From assembly GCF_003591035.1 (NCBI RefSeq), contig NZ_QYUO01000003.1, positions 186,001-250,000 on the forward strand: a DNA stretch of 64,000 bases, given 5' to 3'. The notes under the pieces were generated by a model. That model did not search any database, was not told the DNA's origin, and worked only from the letters and a program-made list of their open reading frames with translations. Source of the DNA: Noviherbaspirillum saxi (lineage in GTDB: Bacteria; Pseudomonadota; Gammaproteobacteria; Burkholderiales; Burkholderiaceae_D). Numbering within the stretch: position 1 is the stretch's first letter; each line of letters starts with the position of its first letter. Positions 5,968 through 15,922 of the stretch are shown piece after piece. The translations under genes were made by a program, and so were the position numbers.

Positions 5968-8673
5968 ATGAAGTGGCATTGGGAAAAGATCTCACATCGT
6001 CACTTTTCAGCGAATTCCGGAGAAGTTGGATTTTTTCGTCATAGCCTTCCATTTGTTGCGGCTTGGGCGATCGGTGCCCTGCTTCTACTTGCGATCGGAT
6101 GGACCACATTCATGAACAGTCTGAACAGCGAACGCGCCGCGGTTGAAGAAACCGCCTTGCATGAGGCAGAGACTCTTGCCGATGCTTACGCAGAAAGACT
6201 TTATCGCTCTGTCCAGGCAATCGACCAAATGACATTGTTCGTCAAACATGGATGGGAGACCGCAGGAACGAGCTTCCGACTCGAAAGCATTACAAAGCCG
6301 GGTAACCCTACGACAAGTGCCGGTTTCCATATAAGCGTCATCGATCGGCATGGCTTTCTCCTTTCCAGCACGCTTATCCATCCGATCGCGGCGAATGCCA
6401 GCGGTCAACCCTACTTCACGGTGCACCTGCGGCCAGGTCCGGACTACCTGTACATCGGCGGCCCCCATCCAGGCACATTCATGAATCAAACAGTGATTCA
6501 GTTCAGTCGAAAACTCGTTACCGCGGATGGAACATTCAACGGTGTGGTTGTGGTTGGCGTGGAGCCGGCATACTTCATCACGCAGTTTGATGAAGGTATT
6601 TCCGGTAAAAGCAAGTTAATCGCAATATTGGGAGTGGACAAAAAAGTTCGCATTGCACGCATAGGAGAAAGGATCTTTGACGCTGCGACCCAGCCAATCT
6701 CCAATGAACTTCCGCTAGACAGCCCAAGCGGCCGCAGCACTTTGCCTGGCGAACCTTGGTTTTCCGACGCGCGGGATCGCTATGCGGCGTGGCGGACCAT
6801 CGAAGGCTACAACATGATTACATTTGCTGGCATCGATCAGCAGGAGATATTTGGCCCCTATTGGATTCGACATCACAACGACCTTTGGTATGCGAGTATT
6901 GCCACTGCGCTTTTCCTGGCGCTGTCGTTCCTGGCCATGTTGGCCTTTGCTCGCTTATCTTGGAGAAAACATCAGTTTGATGCCATCCAGGCCACCTATC
7001 GTGCCGCAACAGAGGGAGGACAGGAAGGATTTTATATAGCGCGCCCGATCGAAGATGCCTCCGGCGAAACAACGGACTTCAAATTCATTGATTGCAACGA
7101 ACGCGGCGCGTCAATCCTAAAATATAGGAAAGAGGAGCTGATTGGAAAAAGCATTCGCAGCGTTTATCACGGTGAGGCGGCAAAAGGAACCCTCCATTTA
7201 TTAAAGCATGCGATGTCCACACGTCATTTTTCTGGCGAAGTCAAAGTCCGGGCGGGAGACCCTTCAGGACTTTCCTGGTTATATGTAACGGTAGCCCGGC
7301 CCGACGGCGACCTTGCGGTTACCTTGAGGGATATAAGCGACACGAAAACGCATGTTACAGAACTGGAGCGCCTCACGAATGAAGATACCTTAACCGGACT
7401 TCCAAACCGCCACTGGCTATATAATTTTTTACCAGGCGCCCTGGAATCTGCAGCACACGGGAAGCATCTTCTGGGCTTGCTGTTCGTTGACCTGGATGGC
7501 TTCAAATCGGTCAACGACACGATGGGACATGAAGCCGGGGACGAACTGCTCCGCAATGCCGGGCGCCGGTTAAAGGAGGCGATCCGGCCTCATGACTATG
7601 TCATCCGTATCGGGGGCGACGAGTTTGTCGTCGTGATTGAAAACATGACGCACAAGTCCGATGCGTCCCATGTGGCCGAGCGCATCATTCTGTCCTTCCA
7701 TGAAGCCTTTCGTCTCACGAAGGGCCTTCACTCCGTAGGCACCTCAATTGGCATCAGCGTCTTCCCCGAAGACGGCCAGGATGCCGACTCTCTGCTCAAG
7801 AACGCGGACATGGCCATGTACTGGGTTAAAACTACCGGCAAGCGGAATTATCGCTTTTTCGACACGCACATATCGGAAGCTGTCCAGTCCAAGCATGAGA
7901 TAGAGAGTGAACTTCGGCACGCGATAGTGCATGATCAGTTCATCATTCATTACCAGCCGCGGGTTGACCTGGCATCCGGAGAAGTATCCAGTATGGAAGC
8001 GTTAGTGCGATGGGCGCATCCGACAAAGGGCCTTGTCGAACCAGCCTCTTTTATCGCTCTTGCCGAAGAAACCGGTTTGATCATTCAGATTGGCGAACAG
8101 GTCATTGATAAAGTGTGTGCTCAGTTGGCATTCTGGTCCCACACCGGCCAGCGACTGGTTCCCATCTCGATCAATATCTCACCAAAGCAATTTCATGAAG
8201 TGAATATGGCTGACACATTGGTCGCGGCATTGGCTCGTTATCAGGTGCCCGCCAGCCTGATCGAGTTAGAGCTGACCGAATCGACAATGATGGGCAACAG
8301 CCTGGAAATTTCCGAGATGCTCAGTAGACTCCAGGCAATGGGCGTAACCTTATTGGTCGACGATTTCGGAACCGGATATTCATCACTGTCGCAGTTGCAG
8401 GAACTGGATTTTGACGTATTGAAAGTCGATAAAGCCTTTACTGCACGGCTTGAGCAAACACCGGCAGGAAAGGTCTTTTTCTCGGCCATCATAACGATGG
8501 CGCACTCCCTTGGCATGCGAGTCGTCGCTGAGGGCGTCGAGACCCTGGAACAAATCCAATCGCTGAAGGCGCTACGTTGTGATGAAATCCAAGGCTTCTA
8601 TATTTCGAAGCCTCTTGCCCCTTCAACGCGCCAGCCAAACATCAGTGATATCGCAGTCCATCACCGGTTCTAA
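5968..8673 (+). CDS. Membrane PAS-GGDEF-EAL cyclic-di-GMP enzyme
   Basis: This 901-residue protein has two membrane helices (about residues 27-48 and 305-330) enclosing a periplasmic sensor of PDC/Cache type. These are followed by a PAS domain (about 340-460), a GGDEF domain (about 470-640) and an EAL domain (about 650-890). The GGDEF motif at 549-553 is intact and is preceded by an RxxD product-inhibition site (RPHD). The EAL motif at 677-679, ELTES, DDFGTGYSS, KVDKAF and EGVET are all present, so both synthesis and hydrolysis of c-di-GMP look possible. The ATG at 5968 is chosen over a TTG two codons earlier because AGGA is better spaced. It is monocistronic. Ligand is unknown. Confidence 0.88.
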   Translation: MKWHWEKISHRHFSANSGEVGFFRHSLPFVAAWAIGALLLLAIGWTTFMNSLNSERAAVEETALHEAETLADAYAERLYRSVQAIDQMTLFVKHGWETAGTSFRLESITKPGNPTTSAGFHISVIDRHGFLLSSTLIHPIAANASGQPYFTVHLRPGPDYLYIGGPHPGTFMNQTVIQFSRKLVTADGTFNGVVVVGVEPAYFITQFDEGISGKSKLIAILGVDKKVRIARIGERIFDAATQPISNELPLDSPSGRSTLPGEPWFSDARDRYAAWRTIEGYNMITFAGIDQQEIFGPYWIRHHNDLWYASIATALFLALSFLAMLAFARLSWRKHQFDAIQATYRAATEGGQEGFYIARPIEDASGETTDFKFIDCNERGASILKYRKEELIGKSIRSVYHGEAAKGTLHLLKHAMSTRHFSGEVKVRAGDPSGLSWLYVTVARPDGDLAVTLRDISDTKTHVTELERLTNEDTLTGLPNRHWLYNFLPGALESAAHGKHLLGLLFVDLDGFKSVNDTMGHEAGDELLRNAGRRLKEAIRPHDYVIRIGGDEFVVVIENMTHKSDASHVAERIILSFHEAFRLTKGLHSVGTSIGISVFPEDGQDADSLLKNADMAMYWVKTTGKRNYRFFDTHISEAVQSKHEIESELRHAIVHDQFIIHYQPRVDLASGEVSSMEALVRWAHPTKGLVEPASFIALAEETGLIIQIGEQVIDKVCAQLAFWSHTGQRLVPISINISPKQFHEVNMADTLVAALARYQVPASLIELELTESTMMGNSLEISEMLSRLQAMGVTLLVDDFGTGYSSLSQLQELDFDVLKVDKAFTARLEQTPAGKVFFSAIITMAHSLGMRVVAEGVETLEQIQSLKALRCDEIQGFYISKPLAPSTRQPNISDIAVHHRF

Positions 8674-8713
8674 TAGATGGCATCACTGTTAAAGACGAAT
8701 GGCTTGTTCCGTC

Positions 8714-8878
8714 TAATACCAATCGCACCCTCTAACCTGACAAATGAAATTGATGGATTTTTTCGTCTGGCAAGGCGCAGGAGGAGTCAATAGTCGCGCT
8801 ATTGACGACGATGGCAACACAAAGCCAAGCGAAAAAAGAGGCGATTTCATGTCGCGTTATGGGTTGGGATTGGCATAA
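8714..8878. mobile_element. MITE-like palindromic element, 165 bp
   Basis: The ends are near-perfect inverted repeats (TAATACCAATC and GATTGGCATAA). Inside, a long imperfect hairpin can be aligned: ATGAAAT...TTTTTTCG...GGC on the left with GCC...CGAAAAAA...ATTTCAT on the right, and the centre is TCAATAG-TCGCG-CTATTGA. No coding capacity is present. Structure and size fit a non-autonomous miniature element, or a large REP-type palindrome. The ends resemble short repeats I associate with other proteobacteria, which is recollection, not a search result. Confidence 0.6.
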
Positions 8879-8977
8879 AGTTCGACCTCATGTCGCCGTC
8901 GTCACATTCGGTCACGCATATAAGGCTTTACGAGGACGCATCCGTCGGATCTTTCAACCGTCACTGGTAGTAAAAAT

Positions 8978-9667
8978 TTATTTCACCGCAAAACAGTAGA
9001 GCAATCCATCGCCGCCTGTGCTACGCAATGCATCGGCGTTACATCCTCGCGTCGGGTGTGCGGAATTCCAGGATTTGGCCCACGAAGCATCGGCAGGCCC
9101 CGCACGATCATGATGCCCCGTCATCGCTGAACCATCGGCTCCACTCTTGGTCCAGTTGCCGCAGGTCATATCGGTAAACGGCGCGCCAGGAAAGGCTGTA
9201 CCGTCCGGCCGAGAGCCGGTCAAAATGTCATGTTTATTAGGTTTTTCGGTACGGCCGTTAACTAATTGCCCCTTCTCATCCAACGCGGTCTGTTTCGTCA
9301 AGTTGGTATTGGCAGAGTGCAGCTCCTCGACGTTCCGAGCAATTACGACGCCCTTGGCGTTCTGCCAGGGACCAGTACCGATACGGTCGCGCGCATTAAC
9401 GAACTTCGGATCGTCCAGCGCTGCCCCCTGAGTGCTCAGGTAAGCGCGCCATGTGCGCTGACCTGCACCTGCGGTTTTTGCTAGCGACTGACAGTGCTGG
9501 TCAGCACCATCAAGTCCGCCCAGGTCAGCCCCCTTGCCTGGCCCGGCACTGCTCACAAAAAATGTCATGTCGCCGGCACTTTGCCGTGGCGGCTCTACGC
9601 CCGCACATCCAATCAGCAACATCACCGAACCCGCAACTGCTCCTGCCCTACGCATCATGCTGTCCAT
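8978..9667 (-). CDS. Secreted lectin-like/endostatin-like lipoprotein
   Basis: This 229-residue protein has a lipoprotein signal (MLLIGCAG, Cys at about 21). The mature part reads DMTFFVSSAGPGKGADLGGLDGADQHCQSLA, then RTWRAYLSTQGAALDDPKFVNARDRIGTGPWQN, then a C-terminal MTCGNWTKSG...GHHDRAG...WNSAHPTRGC segment. This fits the C-type-lectin/endostatin-like fold family of bacterial secreted proteins, with paired cysteines. AAGGAG precedes the ATG. Function is unknown; binding to surfaces or polysaccharides is only a guess. Confidence 0.6.
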   Translation of the reverse strand: MDSMMRRAGAVAGSVMLLIGCAGVEPPRQSAGDMTFFVSSAGPGKGADLGGLDGADQHCQSLAKTAGAGQRTWRAYLSTQGAALDDPKFVNARDRIGTGPWQNAKGVVIARNVEELHSANTNLTKQTALDEKGQLVNGRTEKPNKHDILTGSRPDGTAFPGAPFTDMTCGNWTKSGADGSAMTGHHDRAGPADASWAKSWNSAHPTRGCNADALRSTGGDGLLYCFAVK

Positions 9668-10137
9668 CGCGATCTCCTTTTAGTTTGGTTTTCGACCTAC
9701 AATAGCGCCGCGTTCCCACGGCTGCAAGAGAGAACGGCTGGTTCAGACTCATACTTGCATCCGACTTCCTCAAGCATTAACCACGGATACAGAGCCCGGT
9801 CATGCTTCCCGGCGTTCAGCGTCGCCATTTGTTGATGCGTTTTCGTCGCCTGCCTTGCATAGTGAATTTAGCGCATTTCACACCGATGCGTGCCCTTCAA
9901 TTTCTTGTTAAATATCAAACCTGGTCACGCGACAGTTGTCTTCCACCCCTGCGGCCCGCAGGCGTTATTCAAATCGAGGATAGAATTGATTGAGCGCCTT
10001 TCGGAGCGAACACTACTGGATCAACGAAAGACATTAGGATATCGCTTCCGATAATAACAACCAGAAGATAACAACCAGAAGACCCGAAACGCTTGGTATC
10101 GCGAGGTTTCTTTACTGACGCGGCCCCGCTCGTCTGC
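9668..10137. other. Non-coding stretch with a short tandem repeat
   Basis: I see no supported gene in these 470 bp. At 10054-10081 a 14-base unit (ATAACAACCAGAAG) occurs twice in perfect tandem. Otherwise only the promoter of the lectin-like gene is expected near its left end. Confidence 0.4.
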
Positions 10138-10365
10138 TTATGCTTCAAGCTTGTTCCCGATCCTCACACGAACCGACCCGGTAACGATGTTCTTACCGTC
10201 GTTTGACTCGATATAATCGATCAGACTTTTGATGATGATCGCCATTTCCAGCACCGATGCCGGATCCACTACGGCGCAATAGTCTGCATGCCACGCAGTA
10301 TTTTCGTTTGAGCTACGCTTGAGCGCATTTCCACATGCATCAAGGATTACCGACAGCGGCTGCAT
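10138..10365 (-). CDS. Small hypothetical protein
   Basis: This is a 75-residue frame without a recognised family. It reads as a soluble protein with a VLEMAIIIKSLIDYIES helix and a C-terminal strand pattern (IVTGSVRVRIGNKLEA). It lies alone, 195 bp beyond the phospholipase D-like gene, with non-coding DNA on its other side. The ribosome site is weak. It could be spurious. Confidence 0.35.
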   Translation of the reverse strand: MQPLSVILDACGNALKRSSNENTAWHADYCAVVDPASVLEMAIIIKSLIDYIESNDGKNIVTGSVRVRIGNKLEA

Positions 10366-10560
10366 AATCGTCCCTTGGTATTGGCAGTAAGCAACTTTTC
10401 GATTAGACGCCTTACTTTAATTTAACGCCATCCCATATTTATGGGAATTTCCCTCTTGATAGCAGCGAATGGATACTGCGTAAATGCACGACCTGTTCGT
10501 GCTATGGAGGGCTTTTACGTGCGACGGCCGACGTCCATAACCGCATAGAGAAGGACAAAC

Positions 10561-11844
10561 TTATAAAACTTCATTGAGCATATAAAAAGTATTGTCTTTC
10601 ATTTTGTGCCATAGTCCACGTTTGCGCCATTGCTCCAACTCGATTTCCCGGGAAAGCGGCGCATACCTTTCGAAAACCGCATCGAGCCTCTGCGTTGTCG
10701 CAGCGTCGGTGATGCCGAGCATGATTTCGTCATTCGTATCGAAAGAACGATCATCGAAATTGCTCGATCCGATCGCACTCCATACACCATCAATCGTCAT
10801 GATTTTCTGATGCAGTAGCGTGTGCGGATACTCGAACAAACGGACGCCGCATTTCAAAAGTTTTTCGAAATTTCGGTGCCCGGCGTGCTGCACCATCGGG
10901 TTATCCGATCCGCTGGCGGACGGCATTAACACGCGGACGTCGACACCTCGGGAAACAGCCTCGCCAAAAGCATCGATTGCTTCCGGTTCGGGAATGAAAT
11001 ATGGATTCTGAATCCAGATTCGCTTACGCGCTAGACAAATTGCAGTGTGGTGAAGGATCTTCACGGCCGGTGCCGAATATTCAGGCTTTACAAACGCTGC
11101 ATGAATCAATACATCGCCAGCCGGTTTCAACGCCGGAAACACATCGTCACCGACAAATAGTTCACGGGTTTGCCCTACCCAATTTTCGCTGAACGCGGCC
11201 TGCACGCTGTTCACGATCGGGCCTTGCAATCTCAAGCTGACATCGCTGAAGTGGTTGCCATCCTGCGCATCACCTAACCAGCTATCGACAATGCAGTGGC
11301 CGCCAATAAATGCTTCGCGTCCGTCAATCACAACAAGCTTGCGATGGTCACGGTCGTTCAGCACACCGATATTATGAAATTTTTTATCATGGAAGAAAAC
11401 GACCTGGCATCCTGCTGCTTGCAACTGTCGGCGCGTCTCGCTCCCGATCTTCCGGCATCCGGTAGCGTCTAGCAGTACCCGTACGCGTCTGCCAGCACGA
11501 GCGCGCTCTGACAGGGCATCGGCCACTCGCCTGCCCAGTATTCCATCCTTCCAAAGAAAGGTTTCAAAATGCACTGTATGCTCGGCACGCCGAATTCGCT
11601 GCAGAAGAATGTCAAAAAAAATACCATTCTCGTACACTTCGACTGAGTTCCCTGCAATGGCCGTACCAAGGGTAAGGCCGGCAAGCGATGGAGCGAGTTC
11701 GTCGATCGGCAAAGCGCAGCTGATGTGTAATTTGGGAGAGCGATGGCGCCGCGCCGACCAGATTATAACGATCAGTAATACGACGACGCCCAGAAGTCCC
11801 AGGGCCAGGTAAAAGGATCGCTCGGTCCAGATCGAATCGGTCAT
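10561..11844 (-). CDS. Cardiolipin synthase-type phospholipase D protein
   Basis: The 427-residue protein has one N-terminal membrane helix (about 11-30). It carries two complete HKD catalytic motifs: H167-x-K169-x4-D174 (HRKLVVID) and H345-x-K347-x4-D352 (HQKIMTID), each followed by a GG/GS...N-type segment. This arrangement is that of cardiolipin synthases and related phosphatidyltransferases, which join two phosphatidylglycerols or transfer a phosphatidyl group at the inner membrane. It is slightly shorter than classical ClsA, which has two membrane helices, so it is closer to ClsB/ClsC-like enzymes. A weak ribosome site precedes the ATG. Confidence 0.8.
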   Translation of the reverse strand: MTDSIWTERSFYLALGLLGVVVLLIVIIWSARRHRSPKLHISCALPIDELAPSLAGLTLGTAIAGNSVEVYENGIFFDILLQRIRRAEHTVHFETFLWKDGILGRRVADALSERARAGRRVRVLLDATGCRKIGSETRRQLQAAGCQVVFFHDKKFHNIGVLNDRDHRKLVVIDGREAFIGGHCIVDSWLGDAQDGNHFSDVSLRLQGPIVNSVQAAFSENWVGQTRELFVGDDVFPALKPAGDVLIHAAFVKPEYSAPAVKILHHTAICLARKRIWIQNPYFIPEPEAIDAFGEAVSRGVDVRVLMPSASGSDNPMVQHAGHRNFEKLLKCGVRLFEYPHTLLHQKIMTIDGVWSAIGSSNFDDRSFDTNDEIMLGITDAATTQRLDAVFERYAPLSREIELEQWRKRGLWHKMKDNTFYMLNEVL

Positions 11845-12027
11845 CGTTTATCGCTCGTATGCGCGCATATCACGAATGTCCAGCAGCGCGAATGTCCTGT
11901 CCGGGTCAAGTGATAGGATTGATACTGCCTTTTTGTGTAAGGTGATGGACAAACTGATACCCGGCCTTTTCGCCATTTACAAGGCGCGGCTGAATAGACC
12001 CTGAGATACAAGGTAGTCGCACCTCTG

Positions 12028-12059
12028 GAAAAAGCATTGCGCTTGCGCAATGCTTTTTC
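12028..12059. terminator. Perfect 15-bp palindrome, probable bidirectional terminator
   Basis: GAAAAAGCATTGCGC, two bases TT, and the exact reverse complement form a strong hairpin with A and T runs at its outer ends. Either strand would read a GC stem followed by five Ts. It lies in the 417-bp gap 11845-12261, which otherwise holds no gene. Confidence 0.6.
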
Positions 12060-12191
12060 ATTGCGAAAAAACCTGCAGTCGCCGGTACCTCTGCACATCA
12101 ATCATTGATCTTTGCGCCTACCTCATAGCGGGCAACTCAACACATAGTGGTTCAAACCACCAAACGCGCAAAGGGCAAAACACAGACAAGT

Positions 12192-12220
12192 AAAAAGGGC
12201 GAGCCACCATCAGCTCGCCC
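12192..12220 (-). terminator. Intrinsic terminator of ftsH
   Basis: On the minus strand GGGCGAGC, an eight-base loop and GCTCGCCC are followed by a run of five Ts. It lies 42 bp beyond the ftsH stop codon. Confidence 0.85.
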
Positions 12221-12261
12221 TCTCGTTCATCATTGCCGGCTCATTCCATGCTACTACGGCG

Positions 12262-14127
12262 TCACGCTGCGACCGGAACCACCGGGCCCTGACCATCGGG
12301 CCGTGATGCCTTTTTCTCGCTCAAGTACTTAGGCGCACGCGGTGGGCTGCCGACCATGATGTCGTTCACCTGGTCCGCATCCAGCGTTTCCCATTCCAAT
12401 AGCGCCTTGGCCATCGCGTCAACCTTATCGCGATTCGCTTCCAGAAGACGACGTGCTAGCGCGTACTGGCCGTCAAGGATGCGACGGATTTCGTCATCCA
12501 CCTTCTGCTGTGTCTCTTCAGAGACCATGCGCGCGTTCATGCCGAGGCCATCATGCTCGTCAGTGTAGACCATTGTGCCAAGCGTCTCGGACATACCGAA
12601 GCGGGTGACCATTGCTCGGGCCAGCTTGGTCGCGCGCTCGAAGTCATTCGACGCACCGGTCGATTGCTGATTCATGAAAATCTCTTCGGCAATTCGGCCG
12701 CCGAACAGAATGGCAATGTCTTCCAGCATCTTGTCCTTGTACATGTTCACTCGGTCATGCTCGGGCAATTGCCAGGTCAGGCCCAGCGCATAGCCGCGCG
12801 GCATGATCGTGACCTTATGCACCGGATCGGCTTTCGGCAGCAGCTTCGCAACCACGGCGTGCCCGGACTCATGATAGGCGGTATTGCGGCGTTCTTCTTC
12901 GCGCATCACGGCCGACTTGCGCTCCGGACCCATGATGATCTTGTCCTTTGCGTCTTCAAAGTCTTGCATGTCCAGCACACTCTTGTTGCGACGTGCAGCA
13001 AAGAGCGCGGCTTCATTGACGAGATTGGCCAGCTCGGCACCGGAGAATCCCGGCGTGCCGCGCGCCAGTATGTCGGCTTGCACGTCCGATGACAGCGGCA
13101 CCTTACGCATGTGCACGCGCAGGATCTTTTCCCGGCCGCGGATATCCGGCAGGCCAACCATCACCTGGCGGTCGAAGCGTCCCGGGCGCAGCAGCGCCTT
13201 GTCGAGCACGTCGGCGCGGTTGGTCGCAGCGACGACGATGATGCCGGAGTTCGGCTCGAAGCCATCCATTTCCACCAGCATCTGGTTCAGCGTCTGCTCG
13301 CGCTCGTCGTTGCCCCCGCCCATGCCAGATCCGCGCGCACGGCCGACGGCATCGATTTCGTCAATGAAGATGATGCAAGGTGCATGTTTCTTTGCGGTCT
13401 CGAACAGATCACGCACACGCGACGCACCCACACCGACGAACATCTCGACGAAGTCGGAACCGGCGATCGTAAAGAACGGCACCTTGGCCTCACCCGCCAT
13501 CGCGCGCGCCAGCAAAGTCTTGCCCGTACCCGGGGGACCGACCAGCAGAATACCCTTCGGCACATGGCCGCCAAGTTGCTGGAACTTGCGCGGCTCGCGC
13601 AAAAATTCAACGATTTCGTCAACTTCTTCACGCGCCTCTTCGCAACCGGCGACGTCGGCAAAAGTCGTGGTATTCGTATGCTCATCCTGCAGACGGGCTT
13701 TTGACTTGCCCATCGAAAACAGACCGCCCTTGCCACCGCCCTGCTGGCGCCGCATGAACCAGATCCATACGCCGATCAGTAGCAGCATCGGGAACCAGGA
13801 CATGAAGATCTGCGACAGGAGGGACGGTGCCTCCGGATTCTTGACATCGAACGTGATGCCGTTTTCGATCAGGTCGTTGACCAGACCACGATCGAGAAGT
13901 GTCGTGTTGGTGCTCAGCCTCTTGCCGTCGTTAGTGACAGCGGACACGCGGGTTCCTTCGATAACGACCTCGCGGATTTCCTTCGACTTTACCTGGCTCA
14001 GGAATTCCGAGTAGGCAACGGAGGTCGCCGTACCCTGACTAGTAGAGTTGAACTGTTGGCTGAAAGCGAAAAAGATGACAAATGCGATGGTTGCCGAAAT
14101 GACGAGACGAATGTGCTTTTGATTCAC
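12262..14127 (-). CDS. ftsH: ATP-dependent zinc metalloprotease FtsH
   Basis: The 621-residue protein has two N-terminal membrane helices (about 7-22 and 105-125) around a periplasmic loop. These are followed by the AAA+ module (Walker A GPPGTGKT at 197-204, Walker B IIFIDEID around 252-259, second region of homology RPGRFDRQV) and the zinc protease motif HESGH at 419-423. It degrades membrane and short-lived cytoplasmic proteins as a hexamer. The start is a GTG with AAGGA six bases upstream. It stands alone, not behind rlmE as the housekeeping ftsH usually does in this group, so it may be a second copy. Confidence 0.93.
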   Translation of the reverse strand: MNQKHIRLVISATIAFVIFFAFSQQFNSTSQGTATSVAYSEFLSQVKSKEIREVVIEGTRVSAVTNDGKRLSTNTTLLDRGLVNDLIENGITFDVKNPEAPSLLSQIFMSWFPMLLLIGVWIWFMRRQQGGGKGGLFSMGKSKARLQDEHTNTTTFADVAGCEEAREEVDEIVEFLREPRKFQQLGGHVPKGILLVGPPGTGKTLLARAMAGEAKVPFFTIAGSDFVEMFVGVGASRVRDLFETAKKHAPCIIFIDEIDAVGRARGSGMGGGNDEREQTLNQMLVEMDGFEPNSGIIVVAATNRADVLDKALLRPGRFDRQVMVGLPDIRGREKILRVHMRKVPLSSDVQADILARGTPGFSGAELANLVNEAALFAARRNKSVLDMQDFEDAKDKIIMGPERKSAVMREEERRNTAYHESGHAVVAKLLPKADPVHKVTIMPRGYALGLTWQLPEHDRVNMYKDKMLEDIAILFGGRIAEEIFMNQQSTGASNDFERATKLARAMVTRFGMSETLGTMVYTDEHDGLGMNARMVSEETQQKVDDEIRRILDGQYALARRLLEANRDKVDAMAKALLEWETLDADQVNDIMVGSPPRAPKYLSEKKASRPDGQGPVVPVAA

Positions 14128-14521
14128 TACGATTCCTTATGAAGACCCGGTTGCAAGAACCGCCCTTTTGAAGAAAAGGAGGTCAAAACAATAGATTAGG
14201 CCAATCTTACGCATTGCAAGTATCTTGATTAAGCGAATAGATCAAGATATTCACTTCGGAAAAACAGGCAATGCAGCTGCAGCTGTAACAATAGATGCTG
14301 CCGGAAGCGAGGCTTGCTCTCTTGCGATCATATAGATTCGGGCCCGGAAGTTGTCGAAACGCTCATCAAACATGCTCGATGCGTGAGACTCGGCGCGAAA
14401 CCATATCGTCGATGTTAGCGAAAGAATAAATATATAAATGCAATTCCCATTAATGGACGTCGAATCTGTTCGCCCACGCGCAATTTCAAACCATCGCTAA
14501 CCGGATGCTATTTACTCACCC
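14128..14521. other. Intergenic region upstream of ftsH with a 9-bp inverted repeat
   Basis: No gene is seen. At 14221-14249 TATCTTGAT and ATCAAGATA form a perfect dyad with an 11-base spacer, a possible operator for ftsH. A heat-shock promoter was looked for and no convincing match was found. Confidence 0.4.
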
Positions 14522-15922
14522 TTAAGCGGCGCATGCCTCGCTCAACAGCATCAGTTGTTTGCTAACAACCTCGACCAGTTGCATCCGCCGCGGATCAGGA
14601 GAAGCACCCGGAGCTTGAATCAATGCCCAATCCGGATGAGTACGCGCCACCTGCAACTCATTAACAAGATGTTTTAGTTTCGCACTGGCCTTTATATTCG
14701 CATCTGGTGCCTCAACCTGCCCTTGTGCCGCATGTCCGCGTCGTTCCAGCGCCATGAGCAGCTGCAGCATCTGTTCCGACAGCACAAACAGCACTTCGGT
14801 TTCCAGCGTCAATTCCTGCACGCCGCGTATCTTGTTCGCCAGCCTGCGCCCGAACTGGCCCCAGCCCTGGCTCGCCAGCCCGCCGATTGCTGCACCAAGT
14901 GCTGCGCCAGTGCCAAGCGAGAGACCGGCCAGTGCAAGATCTGCAGTGAGGCCAATGGCAGCACCGACGGCAGCGCCTGTGCCTAGCTTGCGGCTGGCGT
15001 CACGTAGCGTTTCGGGGCTGAACAAGTCCCTCTCCCAACGTCCGTCCAGCCACGGGAGGACTGTGACATCGGCGTCTCCGCTGCGAAAGCCATAGACAGT
15101 CAGTAGATCTTCGATGGCGGTACGCGAGGCGCGCAGCACCGTTAACCGAAATTCGCCGATGATTGAATCACGCCGGTGTGGGGCGGCGAAATCGTCCTGC
15201 GAAATCGAACGGCGTAGGGCCGCCATGGAAACCAGCAGTTCGGCGATAACCCGGCCTCCGGCTGTCTGCCGTTCACGCCGCTGAAACTCCAGTTCCTCCA
15301 CGACGCGGGCGAGTTCGCCACGTCGGTTACGCAATAGCGTTCCCATGTCCTGATACAGCTGCCGCTCGGAGCCGACAAAGGGCGCCACCGCATCGAACTG
15401 CACATACGCATGCAGGTTGTAGGCCGCAAGCATCGTCAGCCATTCTTCCGTTCGGCTGTACGCGTCACGCACAAAGTTCAGCACCGGCATGATCGGCCTG
15501 GCGCACCAGGTCAGGATCTCGATCTCGGCGCGAAACTTGGGCAGCACCGGCTCGCGGGTATCAATGACATAGATGCCCGCCTCGACCTCCAGCATCTTGC
15601 GCAGCACTTTGGCCTCCTGCTCGAACGCCGCTTTCGCTTCCGGCCCTTGAAGGAAGGCACGGATGCGGTCCGGAGGCGTCGGGCAATTGTCCTGCGCCTT
15701 CATGTAGTCCGCCAGCGTGACGGCGTCCTCCAGCCCTGGCGTGTCAAAGAAGCGCACCGCGCTCATGCCATCCACCCTGAGCTCGATTGCCTCCACATGG
15801 CGCGTCGTGCCGGGGTAATCGGACACTTCGCCGAAGGTGACTCGCCGCGTAAGCGTGCGCAGCAGTGACGTCTTCCCGGCGTTGGTGTGGCCTACCACGG
15901 CGATCTGAACCGGCTCAGCCAT
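14522..15922 (-). CDS. GTPase with DUF3482 domain
   Basis: This 466-residue protein starts with a Ras/Era-like G domain. It has the P-loop GHTNAGKT at residues 11-18, a switch region DYPGTTRHVEA, the G3 motif DTPGLED, and then a C-terminal DUF3482 region. The latter contains a Gly/Ala-rich amphipathic stretch (GTGAAVGAAIGLTADLALAGLSLGTGAALGAAIGG) that may insert into membrane. The ATG at 15922 overlaps the end of the DUF2868 gene by eight bases and has a good GGAGG site, so an upstream in-frame start is rejected. The pair DUF2868-DUF3482 is a conserved operon of unknown function. Confidence 0.8.
   Translation of the reverse strand: MAEPVQIAVVGHTNAGKTSLLRTLTRRVTFGEVSDYPGTTRHVEAIELRVDGMSAVRFFDTPGLEDAVTLADYMKAQDNCPTPPDRIRAFLQGPEAKAAFEQEAKVLRKMLEVEAGIYVIDTREPVLPKFRAEIEILTWCARPIMPVLNFVRDAYSRTEEWLTMLAAYNLHAYVQFDAVAPFVGSERQLYQDMGTLLRNRRGELARVVEELEFQRRERQTAGGRVIAELLVSMAALRRSISQDDFAAPHRRDSIIGEFRLTVLRASRTAIEDLLTVYGFRSGDADVTVLPWLDGRWERDLFSPETLRDASRKLGTGAAVGAAIGLTADLALAGLSLGTGAALGAAIGGLASQGWGQFGRRLANKIRGVQELTLETEVLFVLSEQMLQLLMALERRGHAAQGQVEAPDANIKASAKLKHLVNELQVARTHPDWALIQAPGASPDPRRMQLVEVVSKQLMLLSEACAA

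Noticed and set aside
10054..10081. CRISPR-like repeat
   Set aside because: Just two tandem 14-base copies without spacers; no cas genes or repeat array anywhere in the window.
14128..14230. Heat-shock sigma-32 promoter ahead of ftsH
   Set aside because: No CTTGAA/CCCCAT pair with proper spacing; only partial similarity.
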